DNA of 64,000 bases from Cystobacter ferrugineus (GCF_001887355.1 NZ_MPIN01000002.1:1209068-1273067), one strand, 5' to 3'; positions 35,704 to 43,724 are shown, counted from the stretch's first letter. Notes: generated from the sequence alone by a model not told the origin. Made by a program: numbers and translations.

Positions 35704-38394
35704 TCAGCGCTTGAAGATGCCCTTGAGCTTTTCCTTCGCCTTCTCCTCGGCCTTCTTGCGCGCGGCCTCCGCTTCCTGACGGGCCTTCTCCTCCAGCTCC
35801 TGCTTGCGCTTCTCCGCCTCGGCGCGAGCGGCCTCCTTCGCCGCGTCCGTGCCGCCGGTGATGATCTTGCCCACCTCCTTGCTCTTGTCTCCGAGCAGGC
35901 TCGAGGCCGCGCCCGCCGCCGCCAGCTTCGCCAGGGTGGTGACGGCCGGTATCACGTCCAGCGATGCCACCTCGGGGCTCCACGCCTTGCCCGTGAGCTT
36001 CATCGCCACCGGCAGGGCCTCGGGGGGCGTCACCTTGCCGAGCGTCAGCTTCTGCACCAGCGACGGCTGGAGGTTCACCGAGCCCGCCAGGTCCAGCGTG
36101 CCATCCAGCCGGATGCCGCCATCGAAGCTCATCGCCGCCTCGGGCCGCGTCCAGGTGATGGGCTTGGAGAGCTGCGCCACGCCGTTCTGGATCTTCACGC
36201 CGAAGGGCAGTTGCTCGGCGAGCTGCGTCACGCCCTCGCTGCTCAGCGCCTTGCCCGCGAAGGGCAGCGCCTTGACGAGCGGGCCGGACACCACCGCGGG
36301 CAGGTCCGCGCCGAAGAACACGCCGCCCGCGAGGTTGCCCTCGATGGCGCCCGCGAGCCGCTCCTTCAGGCTCTCGGTCTCGTAGCCCACGCCCTGCAGG
36401 TTCATCTGGCCGTCGAACTTGCCGCCCAGCACCTTCTTGGGCACGCGCGAGGAGAGCGCCTCCGCCATGTCCATGCCCTTCACCTCCGCCTTCAGCTCGA
36501 AGGGCCGCTGCGCCGCCGGGGGCCCCATCCGCACCGAGCTGCCACTCGCCGAGACCGTGCCGCCGTACACCCCCGTGGTGAATCGCTCCACGGTGATGAG
36601 GTCATCCACCATCTTCACGTCCACGAGCATGTTGGAGAAGTCCATGTCGCTCACCCGCAGCGCGCCGATCTCCAGGTGCACGTCGCCGCGCATGCCCTTG
36701 AAGCGCTGGGGATCCGACGGGGGCTCCTCGGTCGGCTTCTTGTCCTCGCCCTCTGAGGCTGGCTCGTCCTCCACCATCAGCTCGTCCGCGTTGAGGCGCG
36801 GGCTCTTCATCGACAGGGCGAACGTCGTCGTCTGCTTCGCGCCCTCACCCGCCATCGCCACCGACGCCTTGCCCGTCAGGGTGGTGTCGAGCAGCGCCAC
36901 GTTCAGCCGGCTCAGGTCCACCTTGAGGGGCGACTTGCCGCTCTCGGGCTGGTAGGTGCCCGCGGTGTCCACGGTGAAGGTCTGCCCCGGGCGCTTGTTG
37001 AGCAGGCCGCCCGGACGCATGTCCACGCCCCCGAGGTCCGTCTTCGCCTCGAAGCGCAGCGCGCCCCCGCTCGCCGCGGCGCCCGTCACCCGGGCCGTCA
37101 GCCGCATGGGGCCGCCCTTCTCCTTGGAGAGCTGCTCGGGGATGCGCAGCCGCACCGGCGTCAGGTCCACGTCCACGTTCAGCGCCTGCGACTCCTGCGT
37201 CCCTTCCGCCTTCACCACCAGGCCCACGGGGCCCGCCACCTGGTTGGCCAGCGACTTGCGCAGCGGCGGGTAGTACTCGGCGAGCAGCTCGGGATCGAGG
37301 TTCTCTCCCACCAGCTCGAAGTCCTTCATGGACGGCGTCTCCGAGAGCAGCCCCTTCACCTCGCCCTTGCCGGTGAGGCGCGCCGGGCCGAGCTCCAGCA
37401 GCAGCTTCTTGAGCGACAGATCTCCCGCCTTCACGTCGCCCGACACGTCGGTGTCCACCACCACGTCGAGCGCCTTGCCGCCCTCGGCGCCCGCGAAGCG
37501 CAGGCCCCGGGCCTGGAGTCCACCCTGGAGCGACGTGGGGCCGTTGCCTCCGGGCACCGCCGCGCCCAGCTCCGCCTTCCAGTCCGCGCGCAGCGAGCCC
37601 GCATGCAGTCCCACCTCGGGGCCGAGGAAGGGCCCCAGCGGGGTGAGATCAATGGGCTCGGACTGGATGACCAGCCGCTCGGGCACGGGGATGAGCGAAG
37701 CGGGCAGCGGCGCCGCGTTCAGGGTGATGTGGAAGTTCTGCTTGTCGGCGAGCACCGCGGCGTGGAGCACCACCTCCAGGGGCTTGCCCGCGCGCAAGTC
37801 CTTCACCTCCACGTCGAGGTCGTTGATGGCCAACTCGCGCGGCTGCGCGCCCGTCCGGTCGATGAGGCGCAGGGTGGCGTCGGTGATCGCCGCCCGGTCC
37901 ACCCGCACGGCGGACAGGTCCGTCGGCGTGTCGTCGGCGGGCTCCTCCTCGGCCGGAGCCTGCTCGGCGAGCTTGTCCTGCACGCGCGAGACGTTGGTGG
38001 TGCCGTCCGGCAGACGCACGTAGTTGAGGGTGAGACCGGACACCTCGGCGTTCTTCACCTGGATGTCCTTGCCGCGCGAGGTGATCGCGGGCCAGAGCGC
38101 CACCGCCACCTCCAGGCGCTTCATCTCCACGAGCGGCGCCGGCTCGCCCTCGGCGGCGCCCACCACGACGTTCTCCACCTCGGCGCCCACGGAGGGCAGC
38201 AGGCGGGTGGATACGCCACCAATCGAGATGGGCCGGCCGAGCTGCCTCGAGTAGGTGGCGGCCTCGGCGAGGGCGCGCTCGAGCAGGAAGGCGTCGAGCC
38301 TCCACAGGGCGATGGCTCCAGTCACCACGAGCAACAGGACGACGCCGCCCAGGATGTAGGGCCAGCGCTTCTTCTTCGGCGGTTGTTGCGACAT
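35704..38394 (-). CDS. AsmA-family envelope protein
   Basis: This 896-aa inner-membrane-anchored periplasmic protein has one N-terminal helix (YILGGVVLLLVVTGAIAL, about residues 14-31). A large beta-rich body has repeated AsmA-type strands, including the family hallmark near the start (LERALAEAATYSRQLGRPISIGGV). A C-terminal AsmA-like region follows. It ends in a charged Glu/Lys/Ala coiled-coil tail (about residues 845-896). AsmA-like proteins bridge the envelope and are linked to phospholipid transport to the outer membrane. ATG 38394 is preceded by GGAGG at 9 bases. It converges on the GST gene with a 15-bp gap. Confidence 0.85.
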   Translation of the reverse strand: MSQQPPKKKRWPYILGGVVLLLVVTGAIALWRLDAFLLERALAEAATYSRQLGRPISIGGVSTRLLPSVGAEVENVVVGAAEGEPAPLVEMKRLEVAVALWPAITSRGKDIQVKNAEVSGLTLNYVRLPDGTTNVSRVQDKLAEQAPAEEEPADDTPTDLSAVRVDRAAITDATLRLIDRTGAQPRELAINDLDVEVKDLRAGKPLEVVLHAAVLADKQNFHITLNAAPLPASLIPVPERLVIQSEPIDLTPLGPFLGPEVGLHAGSLRADWKAELGAAVPGGNGPTSLQGGLQARGLRFAGAEGGKALDVVVDTDVSGDVKAGDLSLKKLLLELGPARLTGKGEVKGLLSETPSMKDFELVGENLDPELLAEYYPPLRKSLANQVAGPVGLVVKAEGTQESQALNVDVDLTPVRLRIPEQLSKEKGGPMRLTARVTGAAASGGALRFEAKTDLGGVDMRPGGLLNKRPGQTFTVDTAGTYQPESGKSPLKVDLSRLNVALLDTTLTGKASVAMAGEGAKQTTTFALSMKSPRLNADELMVEDEPASEGEDKKPTEEPPSDPQRFKGMRGDVHLEIGALRVSDMDFSNMLVDVKMVDDLITVERFTTGVYGGTVSASGSSVRMGPPAAQRPFELKAEVKGMDMAEALSSRVPKKVLGGKFDGQMNLQGVGYETESLKERLAGAIEGNLAGGVFFGADLPAVVSGPLVKALPFAGKALSSEGVTQLAEQLPFGVKIQNGVAQLSKPITWTRPEAAMSFDGGIRLDGTLDLAGSVNLQPSLVQKLTLGKVTPPEALPVAMKLTGKAWSPEVASLDVIPAVTTLAKLAAAGAASSLLGDKSKEVGKIITGGTDAAKEAARAEAEKRKQELEEKARQEAEAARKKAEEKAKEKLKGIFKR

Positions 38395-38597
38395 CACTCG
38401 GTTCCTCCTCCCGCGAGCGGGAATCGGGGGGATGCTCGAAGCTCCAGCGGGCGAGCAGGGGACGCCTTAGCCCAGGAGGGCCGCGCCCGCACGTGTCGCA
38501 TGCACGGAGACGGGGCCGTGAAGGGGGAAGATGACATACACCCCCGGACGGGAACGGCCCGGAAACATGCACGGCGCGGCCGGGAAGCCCGCCCGCC

Positions 38598-38623
38598 CGG
38601 CTGTCCAGTTGACGGGACAGCCG
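38598..38623 (+). repeat. Inverted repeat, 9-bp arms
   Basis: CGGCTGTCC (38598-38606) and GGACAGCCG (38615-38623) flank an 8-base loop. The element lies about 80 bases before the small gene at 38701 and could be a leader hairpin or protein-binding site. Confidence 0.45.
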
Positions 38624-38626
38624 GAG

Positions 38627-38644
38627 CGAGGGGACTTCCCCTCG
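38627..38644 (+). repeat. Inverted repeat, 7-bp arms
   Basis: CGAGGGG (38627-38633) and CCCCTCG (38638-38644) are separated by ACTT. It follows the previous inverted repeat by three bases, so the pair would form two stacked hairpins in a leader RNA. Confidence 0.45.
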
Positions 38645-38700
38645 GGAACCATCCACCTCACCTTGAAGGCGGGTGCATGTGTGCGGCCCGCGAGGCGGAT

Positions 38701-39036
38701 ATGGCCAACAAGCGCAAGGAAGCAAAGGCAGAGTCGGCGCCCCAGCGCCCGGCGGTCAAGCGTCGGCGTCAGGCACCCGCGGGGCGCATCGCCCGGCGTC
38801 GAGACCCGGTGGACACCCCGGCGCCCCCCCTGGCCCTGGACGAGCACTCGGTGCAGGTGCGCGAGCAGATCGAAGCGGCGCTCTTCGAGGCCCTCCGCAT
38901 GCGCGAGGACATCGAGCAGCGCATCGAGCAGGGACTGCACGAGCACCTGCCCCGCCGTGTTGTCCTACCGGCCCGGACGGGTGTCGTGTCCTCCACGAGA
39001 ACGGGGAGCCCGGGACGCGCCCGGGCCCAGAAGTAG
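38701..39036 (+). CDS. Small basic hypothetical protein
   Basis: This 111-aa soluble protein has a strongly basic, Ala/Arg/Lys-rich N-terminal third (ANKRKEAKAES, KRRRQAPAGRIARRR). An acidic-amphipathic helix follows (VQVREQIEAALFEALRMREDIEQ), then a basic tail. The layout suggests a histone-like or nucleic-acid-associated tail plus a helical oligomerisation segment; this is inference. ATG 38701 has GAGGCGG close by; in-frame ATG 38677 is an alternative. It converges on the next gene. Not recognised as any named family. Confidence 0.5.
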   Translation: MANKRKEAKAESAPQRPAVKRRRQAPAGRIARRRDPVDTPAPPLALDEHSVQVREQIEAALFEALRMREDIEQRIEQGLHEHLPRRVVLPARTGVVSSTRTGSPGRARAQK

Positions 39037-39040
39037 ACGC

Positions 39041-39940
39041 TCAGGGAGCGCCCAGGCCCATTCGGAGCTGCCGGAGCGCGGCCTCGAGCTGCGCGGTGTG
39101 GTCCATGCCCGAGTCGTCGTCGATGAAGCGATGGCCGGGCCCCCGGAAGTACGAGGAGCGGGTGTAGGCGTCCTGGAGGAAGCGAACCTGCTGTTCGGGG
39201 TCCAGCTCCTTCCAACTCCGGCCCTCCCGCAGGGCCTGGCGCCAGTCGGCCTTCTCCGCGAACCAGCACGCGCCCAACGTCTGGCAGGTGTAGTCCGTGC
39301 CGCCATGCTGGTACTGCCAGATGCGGGTGAACTCACGCACCAGCAGGTGCGGGGGCCACGGTACCCCGCCCGTGGACGGGAGGGGCTCCCCCGAGGGCAC
39401 ATACAGGGTGTAGCCGAGGACGAAGGGGCGGCGCGGGAGCGCGAGCAGGCCCAGACGCCCGGTCTTGATGCACACCCGCTCGTAGTCGATGCTGTTGCCG
39501 AACACCTTGCGCAGCTCCAGGAGTTGCCGCGCGCCGAGGGGACAGCCCGGCGTCTCCAGCCCGAGCTTCGTCTGCACGCCGCTCAGCAGCCGTCCACCCA
39601 CGCTCAACGGGGCATCGAGCGCGAGCCGCACCAGGCTCACCATGCCCCGCTTCAACCGTGCCCCGCCCAGACTGAACTGGCCCTGGGCGAGGGCACACAG
39701 TCCGAGCCCGAGGCAGCGCAGGGCCTCGCCGGAGTTCTTCAGGATGCCGATGCCCGCGCTCACCAATCCCTGTCCCAGCAGGGCGCCGAGCCCCTCGCTG
39801 GGGGCGGAGGGGCGGCGCGTGGCGCGATGCGGCGGGGCGAGGTGGTGTCGGGGGGACTCACTCCGGGCGGACACCGGGGAAGTGGCGGTTGCCTCGGGAC
39901 GGGGGACGAGGGTGAGACGGGACGCGGGGCGGGCACGCAT
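39041..39940 (-). CDS. Hypothetical protein with DUF4157/Vgr-related fold lacking HExxH
   Basis: This 299-aa protein has a disordered basic N-terminus (about 50 residues) and a Gly/Leu-rich helical middle. Its C-terminal domain reads like the DUF4157 or Vgr-related group: LRKVFGNSIDYERVCI, GYTLYVPSG, then LLVREFTRIWQYQHGG. The last is where zincin-like relatives have HExxH; here the first His is Arg and the last His is Arg, so metal protease activity is unlikely. DUF4157 proteins often accompany contractile or toxin systems. ATG 39940 has GGAGG 4-5 bases upstream. Confidence 0.6.
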   Translation of the reverse strand: MRARPASRLTLVPRPEATATSPVSARSESPRHHLAPPHRATRRPSAPSEGLGALLGQGLVSAGIGILKNSGEALRCLGLGLCALAQGQFSLGGARLKRGMVSLVRLALDAPLSVGGRLLSGVQTKLGLETPGCPLGARQLLELRKVFGNSIDYERVCIKTGRLGLLALPRRPFVLGYTLYVPSGEPLPSTGGVPWPPHLLVREFTRIWQYQHGGTDYTCQTLGACWFAEKADWRQALREGRSWKELDPEQQVRFLQDAYTRSSYFRGPGHRFIDDDSGMDHTAQLEAALRQLRMGLGAP

Positions 39941-40072
39941 GGCACCTCCAGGGGAGCGGGCAACCCAGGCCCCGTACGATTGGCCTCCCTGTCTGGTGTG
40001 GACACCCGCCCCGGGGTTCGGGAGGCGTGCCCACCCGTCAACAATGTCTTCTCAGCGTCGCGCTATGGGGAT

Positions 40073-40912
40073 CTAATCTTCCGGGTCGTCCACGTAATCA
40101 AGTGCGATTTCGGCCTGTTCCCGGTAGAGAGGTACGACCTCAACAGCCAATACTGCCTCCAGCATCTCTCGCGCTCCGGCTACATCTCCTGCTTTCTTGC
40201 GGCGGGCGGAATCAACGAGCGCTCGGGATAACCGCCGACTTCCCTCGAAAATCCGGCGGCGCATCTCGCGTATGAGTGTTTCCGCTCCGGAGGAGGTGAG
40301 CAATGCGCGTTCCGCGTCGTCATGGTTGATAGCGACATCCCGTGCCACTCGCCGACAGAGATCGCGCACTTCGGCGTTTGGTTCTATCGCCTCGTTCCGC
40401 TCGAGCCTGGCATACAACCCAAGAACCTTGTCCCAATCGTGGGGCTCACCCATTCCTGCCTCACCTCGTTTTTTGCCAGCACATCTGAAGGGCCATTGGT
40501 GCTGTCCCTCACACCACCGGAAGCAGTCATAGCAGTTACCGACCCAGCGCGGTTTCTTCTGATCTCTGCACTGAACGAAGAGGTCACGGCAGTGCTCCCG
40601 CCATCCCTCGTCCGGGTCGTCTGCTTCCTCTCCCTCACCCGCGCCCTCGTCCGTCCTTCGTTGTAGCGCGTTCTCGACCACTGCCCCGACCCCTATCACC
40701 ACCCCGGCCCCGATCGCCTCCTCTATGTCCGCGGCAGTGGCACCGCACGCTCCTACTGGGTCGTAGGGGTGTTTTTGAATGCAGCAGGTCATGGTGTTGT
40801 TTCCGCAGTCGCTCAGTCCTACAGCGGCAGTACCAGCGGAGCAACCCGATGCGAGCATGCTCCACAGCACAGCCACTCCGACGAGGAGTAGGGCGTAATT
40901 TCGATGTTTCAT
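40073..40912 (-). CDS. Cys-rich lipoprotein fused to DUSAM domain (frameshift fusion)
   Basis: A 279-aa frame joins two proteins that are separate at 42610-43449. The N-terminal part has a lipoprotein signal (LLLVGVAVLWSMLASGC), NTMTCCIQKHPYDPVGAC and GNCYDCFRWCEGQHQWPF. The C-terminal 126 residues are a DUSAM domain (HDWDKVLGLYARLERNEA ... RRIFEGSRRLSRAL). Comparison with the other copy shows one base missing near 40484-40489. In the ancestral frame the lipoprotein would end at TGA 40463-40461, 7 bases before the DUSAM ATG (40453). The loss shifts the frame past that stop and into DUSAM. Whether the chimaera is functional, or a sequencing error, is open. Confidence 0.7.
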   Translation of the reverse strand: MKHRNYALLLVGVAVLWSMLASGCSAGTAAVGLSDCGNNTMTCCIQKHPYDPVGACGATAADIEEAIGAGVVIGVGAVVENALQRRTDEGAGEGEEADDPDEGWREHCRDLFVQCRDQKKPRWVGNCYDCFRWCEGQHQWPFRCAGKKRGEAGMGEPHDWDKVLGLYARLERNEAIEPNAEVRDLCRRVARDVAINHDDAERALLTSSGAETLIREMRRRIFEGSRRLSRALVDSARRKKAGDVAGAREMLEAVLAVEVVPLYREQAEIALDYVDDPED

Positions 40913-40970
40913 GCCCGCGATGCTGGGGAAGTCATGCAGGGAGCGCCAACGTGGGACAGGGCTCAGGGGG
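40636..40970. repeat. Direct repeat, copy 1 (about 335 bp)
   Basis: By eye this segment is identical base for base to 43173-43507, a constant offset of 2537. It covers the upstream flank, signal peptide and first ~90 codons of the lipoprotein gene, and ends abruptly at a G-run. Below 40636 the two copies continue to align but with many substitutions. Confidence 0.85.
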
Positions 40971-41085
40971 TAGAGTCTGCAACGTCCGGAAGGCTTGGCA
41001 GGCAGATTGGGCGCCCGGCGAGCTGGCTCAGAAGCTGTTGAATTCAGGCGAGCAGGTACGACATGCAGCTCCACCCAGTAGGCGA

Positions 41086-41109
41086 CCGAGCCCAACATCA
41101 TGGGCTCGG
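41086..41109 (-). terminator. Terminator-like hairpin
   Basis: CCGAGCCCA (41086-41094) and TGGGCTCGG (41101-41109) form a perfect 9-bp stem with a 6-base loop. It lies about 50 bases beyond the stop of the minus-strand gene 41162-42493. No T-run follows, so termination is only suggested. Confidence 0.4.
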
Positions 41110-41161
41110 ATCATGAATCCTTGCTGTTGGAGTGCCCGGGTCGCATTACTGGCTTCGTAAA

Positions 41162-42493
41162 TCAAGAGCGGATGCGAACAGGAGCAGGAAGCGCCTGCGG
41201 ATTGCTCAATGACCCGCCTAGGGCAAGCTGACTCCCTGTTTTGCCTTTACTCCTATCCTCGGGGGTTCTTGGCTTGAATGGTGTTTTCCGATCACCAACT
41301 GGATTGAGAGCGCCTACGACCCGACCGGACTGCATAAACATCACTGGACCTTCCAATTGTAGGCGAAATCGCTTTTTCTCCTCCACCCATTCGGCGCCAA
41401 ACTCCGTTGGGTCTTCGTCAGCGAAGTCCCGCTCCTCAAGCCATGCCTCCACGAGATGGATTGTAGATTCATCCGAGGCAAGCTTGGACTTGTACGCCAG
41501 GATTTCTTGAAACCTTTGACGAGCAACCAGTCCGTAGACAGCCGTATCGAATCCTGCGAACATGAACTCGCGGTCTATTAGATGAAACACTCTACCAACT
41601 GCTCTGCCTCGGCTAGTTCTAACAACCGTCTTGTTTCGGAGGAATGGGCCGCTAAAACGGAAAGGTCGTCCAGTGGACCCTATGAGCCCTACCTGATCGA
41701 GTCTCTCATAGTCAGGAACAGCGAAGATGGCTTCAATCCTATTACGCAAGGCTATCAAAAGCGCGGCTTGAGAGAGTGGCCTCAATCCCCTTAGATAAAA
41801 CTCAAGCCAGGTCAGCAACTTGAACTTTCTTGGGTCCATTTCAGGCCCTTCACCAGGAGGATCTACCAACCAGCATACAGCACGCTGTGCTGCGTTGGTG
41901 GGAACTGAGGCGATAGTTCCCATCATGAAGGCTGGATGCGTGGATCCCACTCGCTTTCGCTGTACCTCCTTCTTTCCCAAGATGTCAATTTTGTGGCTCG
42001 AAACTGATGGGCTCTTCTTGTTTGCGTCCACAACGATGGAACCCTTGGATTCAACTTCAATGTATGCGTTGCCGGTAGAGGCATGAAGGAAATCCAATGT
42101 CTTTATCTGTCCCTTGGGTATTCTGGTCCAATCTGCCTCGTGTAGGCCGAAAATATGGTTGGCCGCCAGTAGCGAAGTGGCAACGCCAACTTTCTCTGTC
42201 ATTGATGTTTCGCCATCGTCAGTGTCAAATCGTGACGTCACTGTGCCTTGGGTTAGATCGAAGTATTGCCGAAACATCTCTGCACGAGATGATAGGAGAC
42301 TTCGCATGTCGGCATAAGTTCGCCATCCATCCCTGTCGCGCTGTTCAGTGAAGATGCTGTAGGTCAATAATTCCAATTCGTTGACTTCGAGCCCGCTCTT
42401 TATGAGTGAGTCGATGTGGTTTTTGAGTGGCCACTTTGCAAAAGCATTTTCTTGTTCTTTGTCGTAAAACCGGACGTCGATTTTTAGCATCAT
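41162..42493 (-). CDS. Hypothetical protein, possible PD-(D/E)XK nuclease, low-GC cargo gene
   Basis: This 443-aa soluble protein belongs to no family I recognise. Near residues 130-150 it contains LDFLHASTGNAYIEVESKGS: an Asp, then after about 14 residues a hydrophobic strand ending E-S-K, the spacing of the PD-(D/E)XK nuclease core. The rest is mixed alpha/beta with many aromatic and charged residues and a Lys/Arg-rich tail. Base composition and codon use are plainly more AT-rich than everything around it, and it is flanked by the two copies of the lipoprotein/DUSAM duplication. Both suggest horizontal acquisition. The start is ATG 42493 or 42490. Confidence 0.65.
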   Translation of the reverse strand: MMLKIDVRFYDKEQENAFAKWPLKNHIDSLIKSGLEVNELELLTYSIFTEQRDRDGWRTYADMRSLLSSRAEMFRQYFDLTQGTVTSRFDTDDGETSMTEKVGVATSLLAANHIFGLHEADWTRIPKGQIKTLDFLHASTGNAYIEVESKGSIVVDANKKSPSVSSHKIDILGKKEVQRKRVGSTHPAFMMGTIASVPTNAAQRAVCWLVDPPGEGPEMDPRKFKLLTWLEFYLRGLRPLSQAALLIALRNRIEAIFAVPDYERLDQVGLIGSTGRPFRFSGPFLRNKTVVRTSRGRAVGRVFHLIDREFMFAGFDTAVYGLVARQRFQEILAYKSKLASDESTIHLVEAWLEERDFADEDPTEFGAEWVEEKKRFRLQLEGPVMFMQSGRVVGALNPVGDRKTPFKPRTPEDRSKGKTGSQLALGGSLSNPQALPAPVRIRS

Positions 42494-42609
42494 CTCGAGT
42501 CATTATCCGTATTGGTTGGGTCATTGATATGACTTGATCACTTCGATTCCCTCCGAGGAAGATTTCCCTGAGAGTTCTATGTCGGCCTTCAGGAAGTGAC
42601 CGGGGCGTA

Positions 42610-42990
42610 CTAATCCTCTGGGTCGTCTACATAATCAATCATGGTCGTGGCATGTTGACGGTAGAGGGGCACAACCTCGACAGCCAACACCCTCTCCAGC
42701 ACCTCTCGCGCTCCGGCCACGTCGCCTGCTTTCTTGCGACGAGCTGACTCAGTGAACGCCCGGGATAGCCGCCGACTTCCCTCGAAAATCCGGCGGCGCA
42801 TCTCTCGCACGAGTGTTTCTGCTCCCTCGGGTGTGAGTAATGCGCGTTCCGCGTCGTCAGGGCCAATTGCTACGCCCCGAGCCACTCGCCGACAGAGGTC
42901 GCACATGTCAGCATCTAACTTTAGCGCTTCGTTTCGCTCAAGCTTGGCGTACAGTCCAAGTATTCTGTCCCAATCGTGGGGCGCATCCAT
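42610..42990 (-). CDS. DUSAM-domain protein
   Basis: This 126-aa soluble helical protein matches the DUSAM family of myxobacterial paralogues: HDWDRILGLYAKLERNEA, DLCRRVARGVAI, AERALLTPEGAETLVREM, RRIFEGSRRLSRAF, then AGDVAGAREVLERVLAVEVVPLY (quoted in parts). It is about the same sequence as the C-terminal half of the fused ORF at 40073-40912, with identical length. It begins 6 bp after the stop of the intact lipoprotein gene, so the two are co-transcribed and probably work together. The function of DUSAM is unknown; an immunity or chaperone role is speculative. Confidence 0.82.
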   Translation of the reverse strand: MDAPHDWDRILGLYAKLERNEALKLDADMCDLCRRVARGVAIGPDDAERALLTPEGAETLVREMRRRIFEGSRRLSRAFTESARRKKAGDVAGAREVLERVLAVEVVPLYRQHATTMIDYVDDPED

Positions 42991-42996
42991 AATTAA

Positions 42997-43449
42997 TTAC
43001 CTCGGCTTTGGCCAGCACATGTGGTAGGGCCATTGGCGTTGCCCCTCACACCACCGGAAACAGTCGTCACATCTACCCACCCAGCGCGGTTTCTTCTGAT
43101 CTCTGCACCGGACGTAGGTGTCGCGGCAGTGCTCCCGCCATCCCTCGTCCGGGTCGTCTGCTTCCTCTCCTTCACCCGCGCCCTCGTCCGTCCTTCGTTG
43201 TAGCGCGTTCTCGACCACTGCCCCGACCCCTATCACCACCCCGGCCCCGATCGCCTCCTCTATGTCCGCGGCAGTGGCACCGCACGCTCCTACTGGGTCG
43301 TAGGGGTGTTTTTGAATGCAGCAGGTCATGGTGTTGTTTCCGCAGTCGCTCAGTCCTACAGCGGCAGTACCAGCGGAGCAACCCGATGCGAGCATGCTCC
43401 ACAGCACAGCCACTCCGACGAGGAGTAGGGCGTAATTTCGATGTTTCAT
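42997..43449 (-). CDS. Cys-rich lipoprotein (intact copy)
   Basis: This 150-aa lipoprotein has the signal peptide LLLVGVAVLWSMLASGC with the lipidated Cys near residue 24. Regions with TCCIQKHPYDPVGAC and ADIEEAIGAGVVIGVGAVVENAL follow, then an acidic hinge and a Cys cluster (EHCRDTYVRCRD, GRCDDCFRWCEGQ, HMCWPKPR). The first ~90 residues are identical to the N-terminus of the fused ORF upstream at 40912. It is likely surface-exposed or periplasmic. The invariant N-terminus joined to a varying C-terminus, and the adjacent small partner gene, resemble polymorphic-toxin organisation. No toxic activity can be identified from the sequence. Confidence 0.78.
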   Translation of the reverse strand: MKHRNYALLLVGVAVLWSMLASGCSAGTAAVGLSDCGNNTMTCCIQKHPYDPVGACGATAADIEEAIGAGVVIGVGAVVENALQRRTDEGAGEGEEADDPDEGWREHCRDTYVRCRDQKKPRWVGRCDDCFRWCEGQRQWPYHMCWPKPR

Positions 43450-43507
43450 GCCCGCGATGCTGGGGAAGTCATGCAGGGAGCGCCAACGTGGGACAGGGCT
43501 CAGGGGG
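43173..43507. repeat. Direct repeat, copy 2 (about 335 bp)
   Basis: This is the counterpart of 40636-40970 in the same orientation. It spans the 5' part of the intact lipoprotein gene and about 58 bp of upstream flank. Sequence diverges completely after 43507. Confidence 0.85.
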
Positions 43508-43544
43508 GGGTCTGGTTCCAAAGGAACGGGCGGAGCGGCAGACG

Positions 43545-43724
43545 ATGAGCCTGGAGGACTTGAAGACGAAGGAGCCCAAAGGGACTCAGGAGCAGAAGGC
43601 GGAGGGTCCAAGGCGCCAGACGAGGGCCAGGAAGGCGAAGGGGAAGGAACAGACTCCCGAGCCTACCGGTGCTCAGGGGCAGGCGCCGGAGGAAGCCTCG
43701 CCGTCCGCTACCGCTCCCACTTGA
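43545..43724 (+). CDS. Small Lys/Glu/Pro-rich ORF, possible gene remnant
   Basis: The 59-codon frame (SLEDLKTKEPKGTQEQK ... EEASPSATAPT) is highly charged and low in complexity, with no recognised domain. It opens about 40 bp outside the right-hand boundary of the duplicated segment, and the same frame stays open upstream into the repeat. It may therefore be the surviving 3' end of a gene truncated by the duplication rather than a complete gene. There is no clear ribosome binding site. Confidence 0.3.
   Translation: MSLEDLKTKEPKGTQEQKAEGPRRQTRARKAKGKEQTPEPTGAQGQAPEEASPSATAPT

Larger units (their letters stand above)
38395..38700. other. 306-bp interval with tandem hairpins
   Basis: This is the divergent region between the AsmA gene and the small basic-protein gene. 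It contains two consecutive perfect inverted repeats, annotated separately. No convincing promoter motif or small gene was seen. Confidence 0.4.

Noticed and set aside
43008-43724. 238-codon plus-strand ORF across the intact lipoprotein gene
   Set aside because: Most of it is antisense to the lipoprotein gene; only the last ~60 codons beyond the repeat boundary could be independent, listed as a low-confidence remnant.
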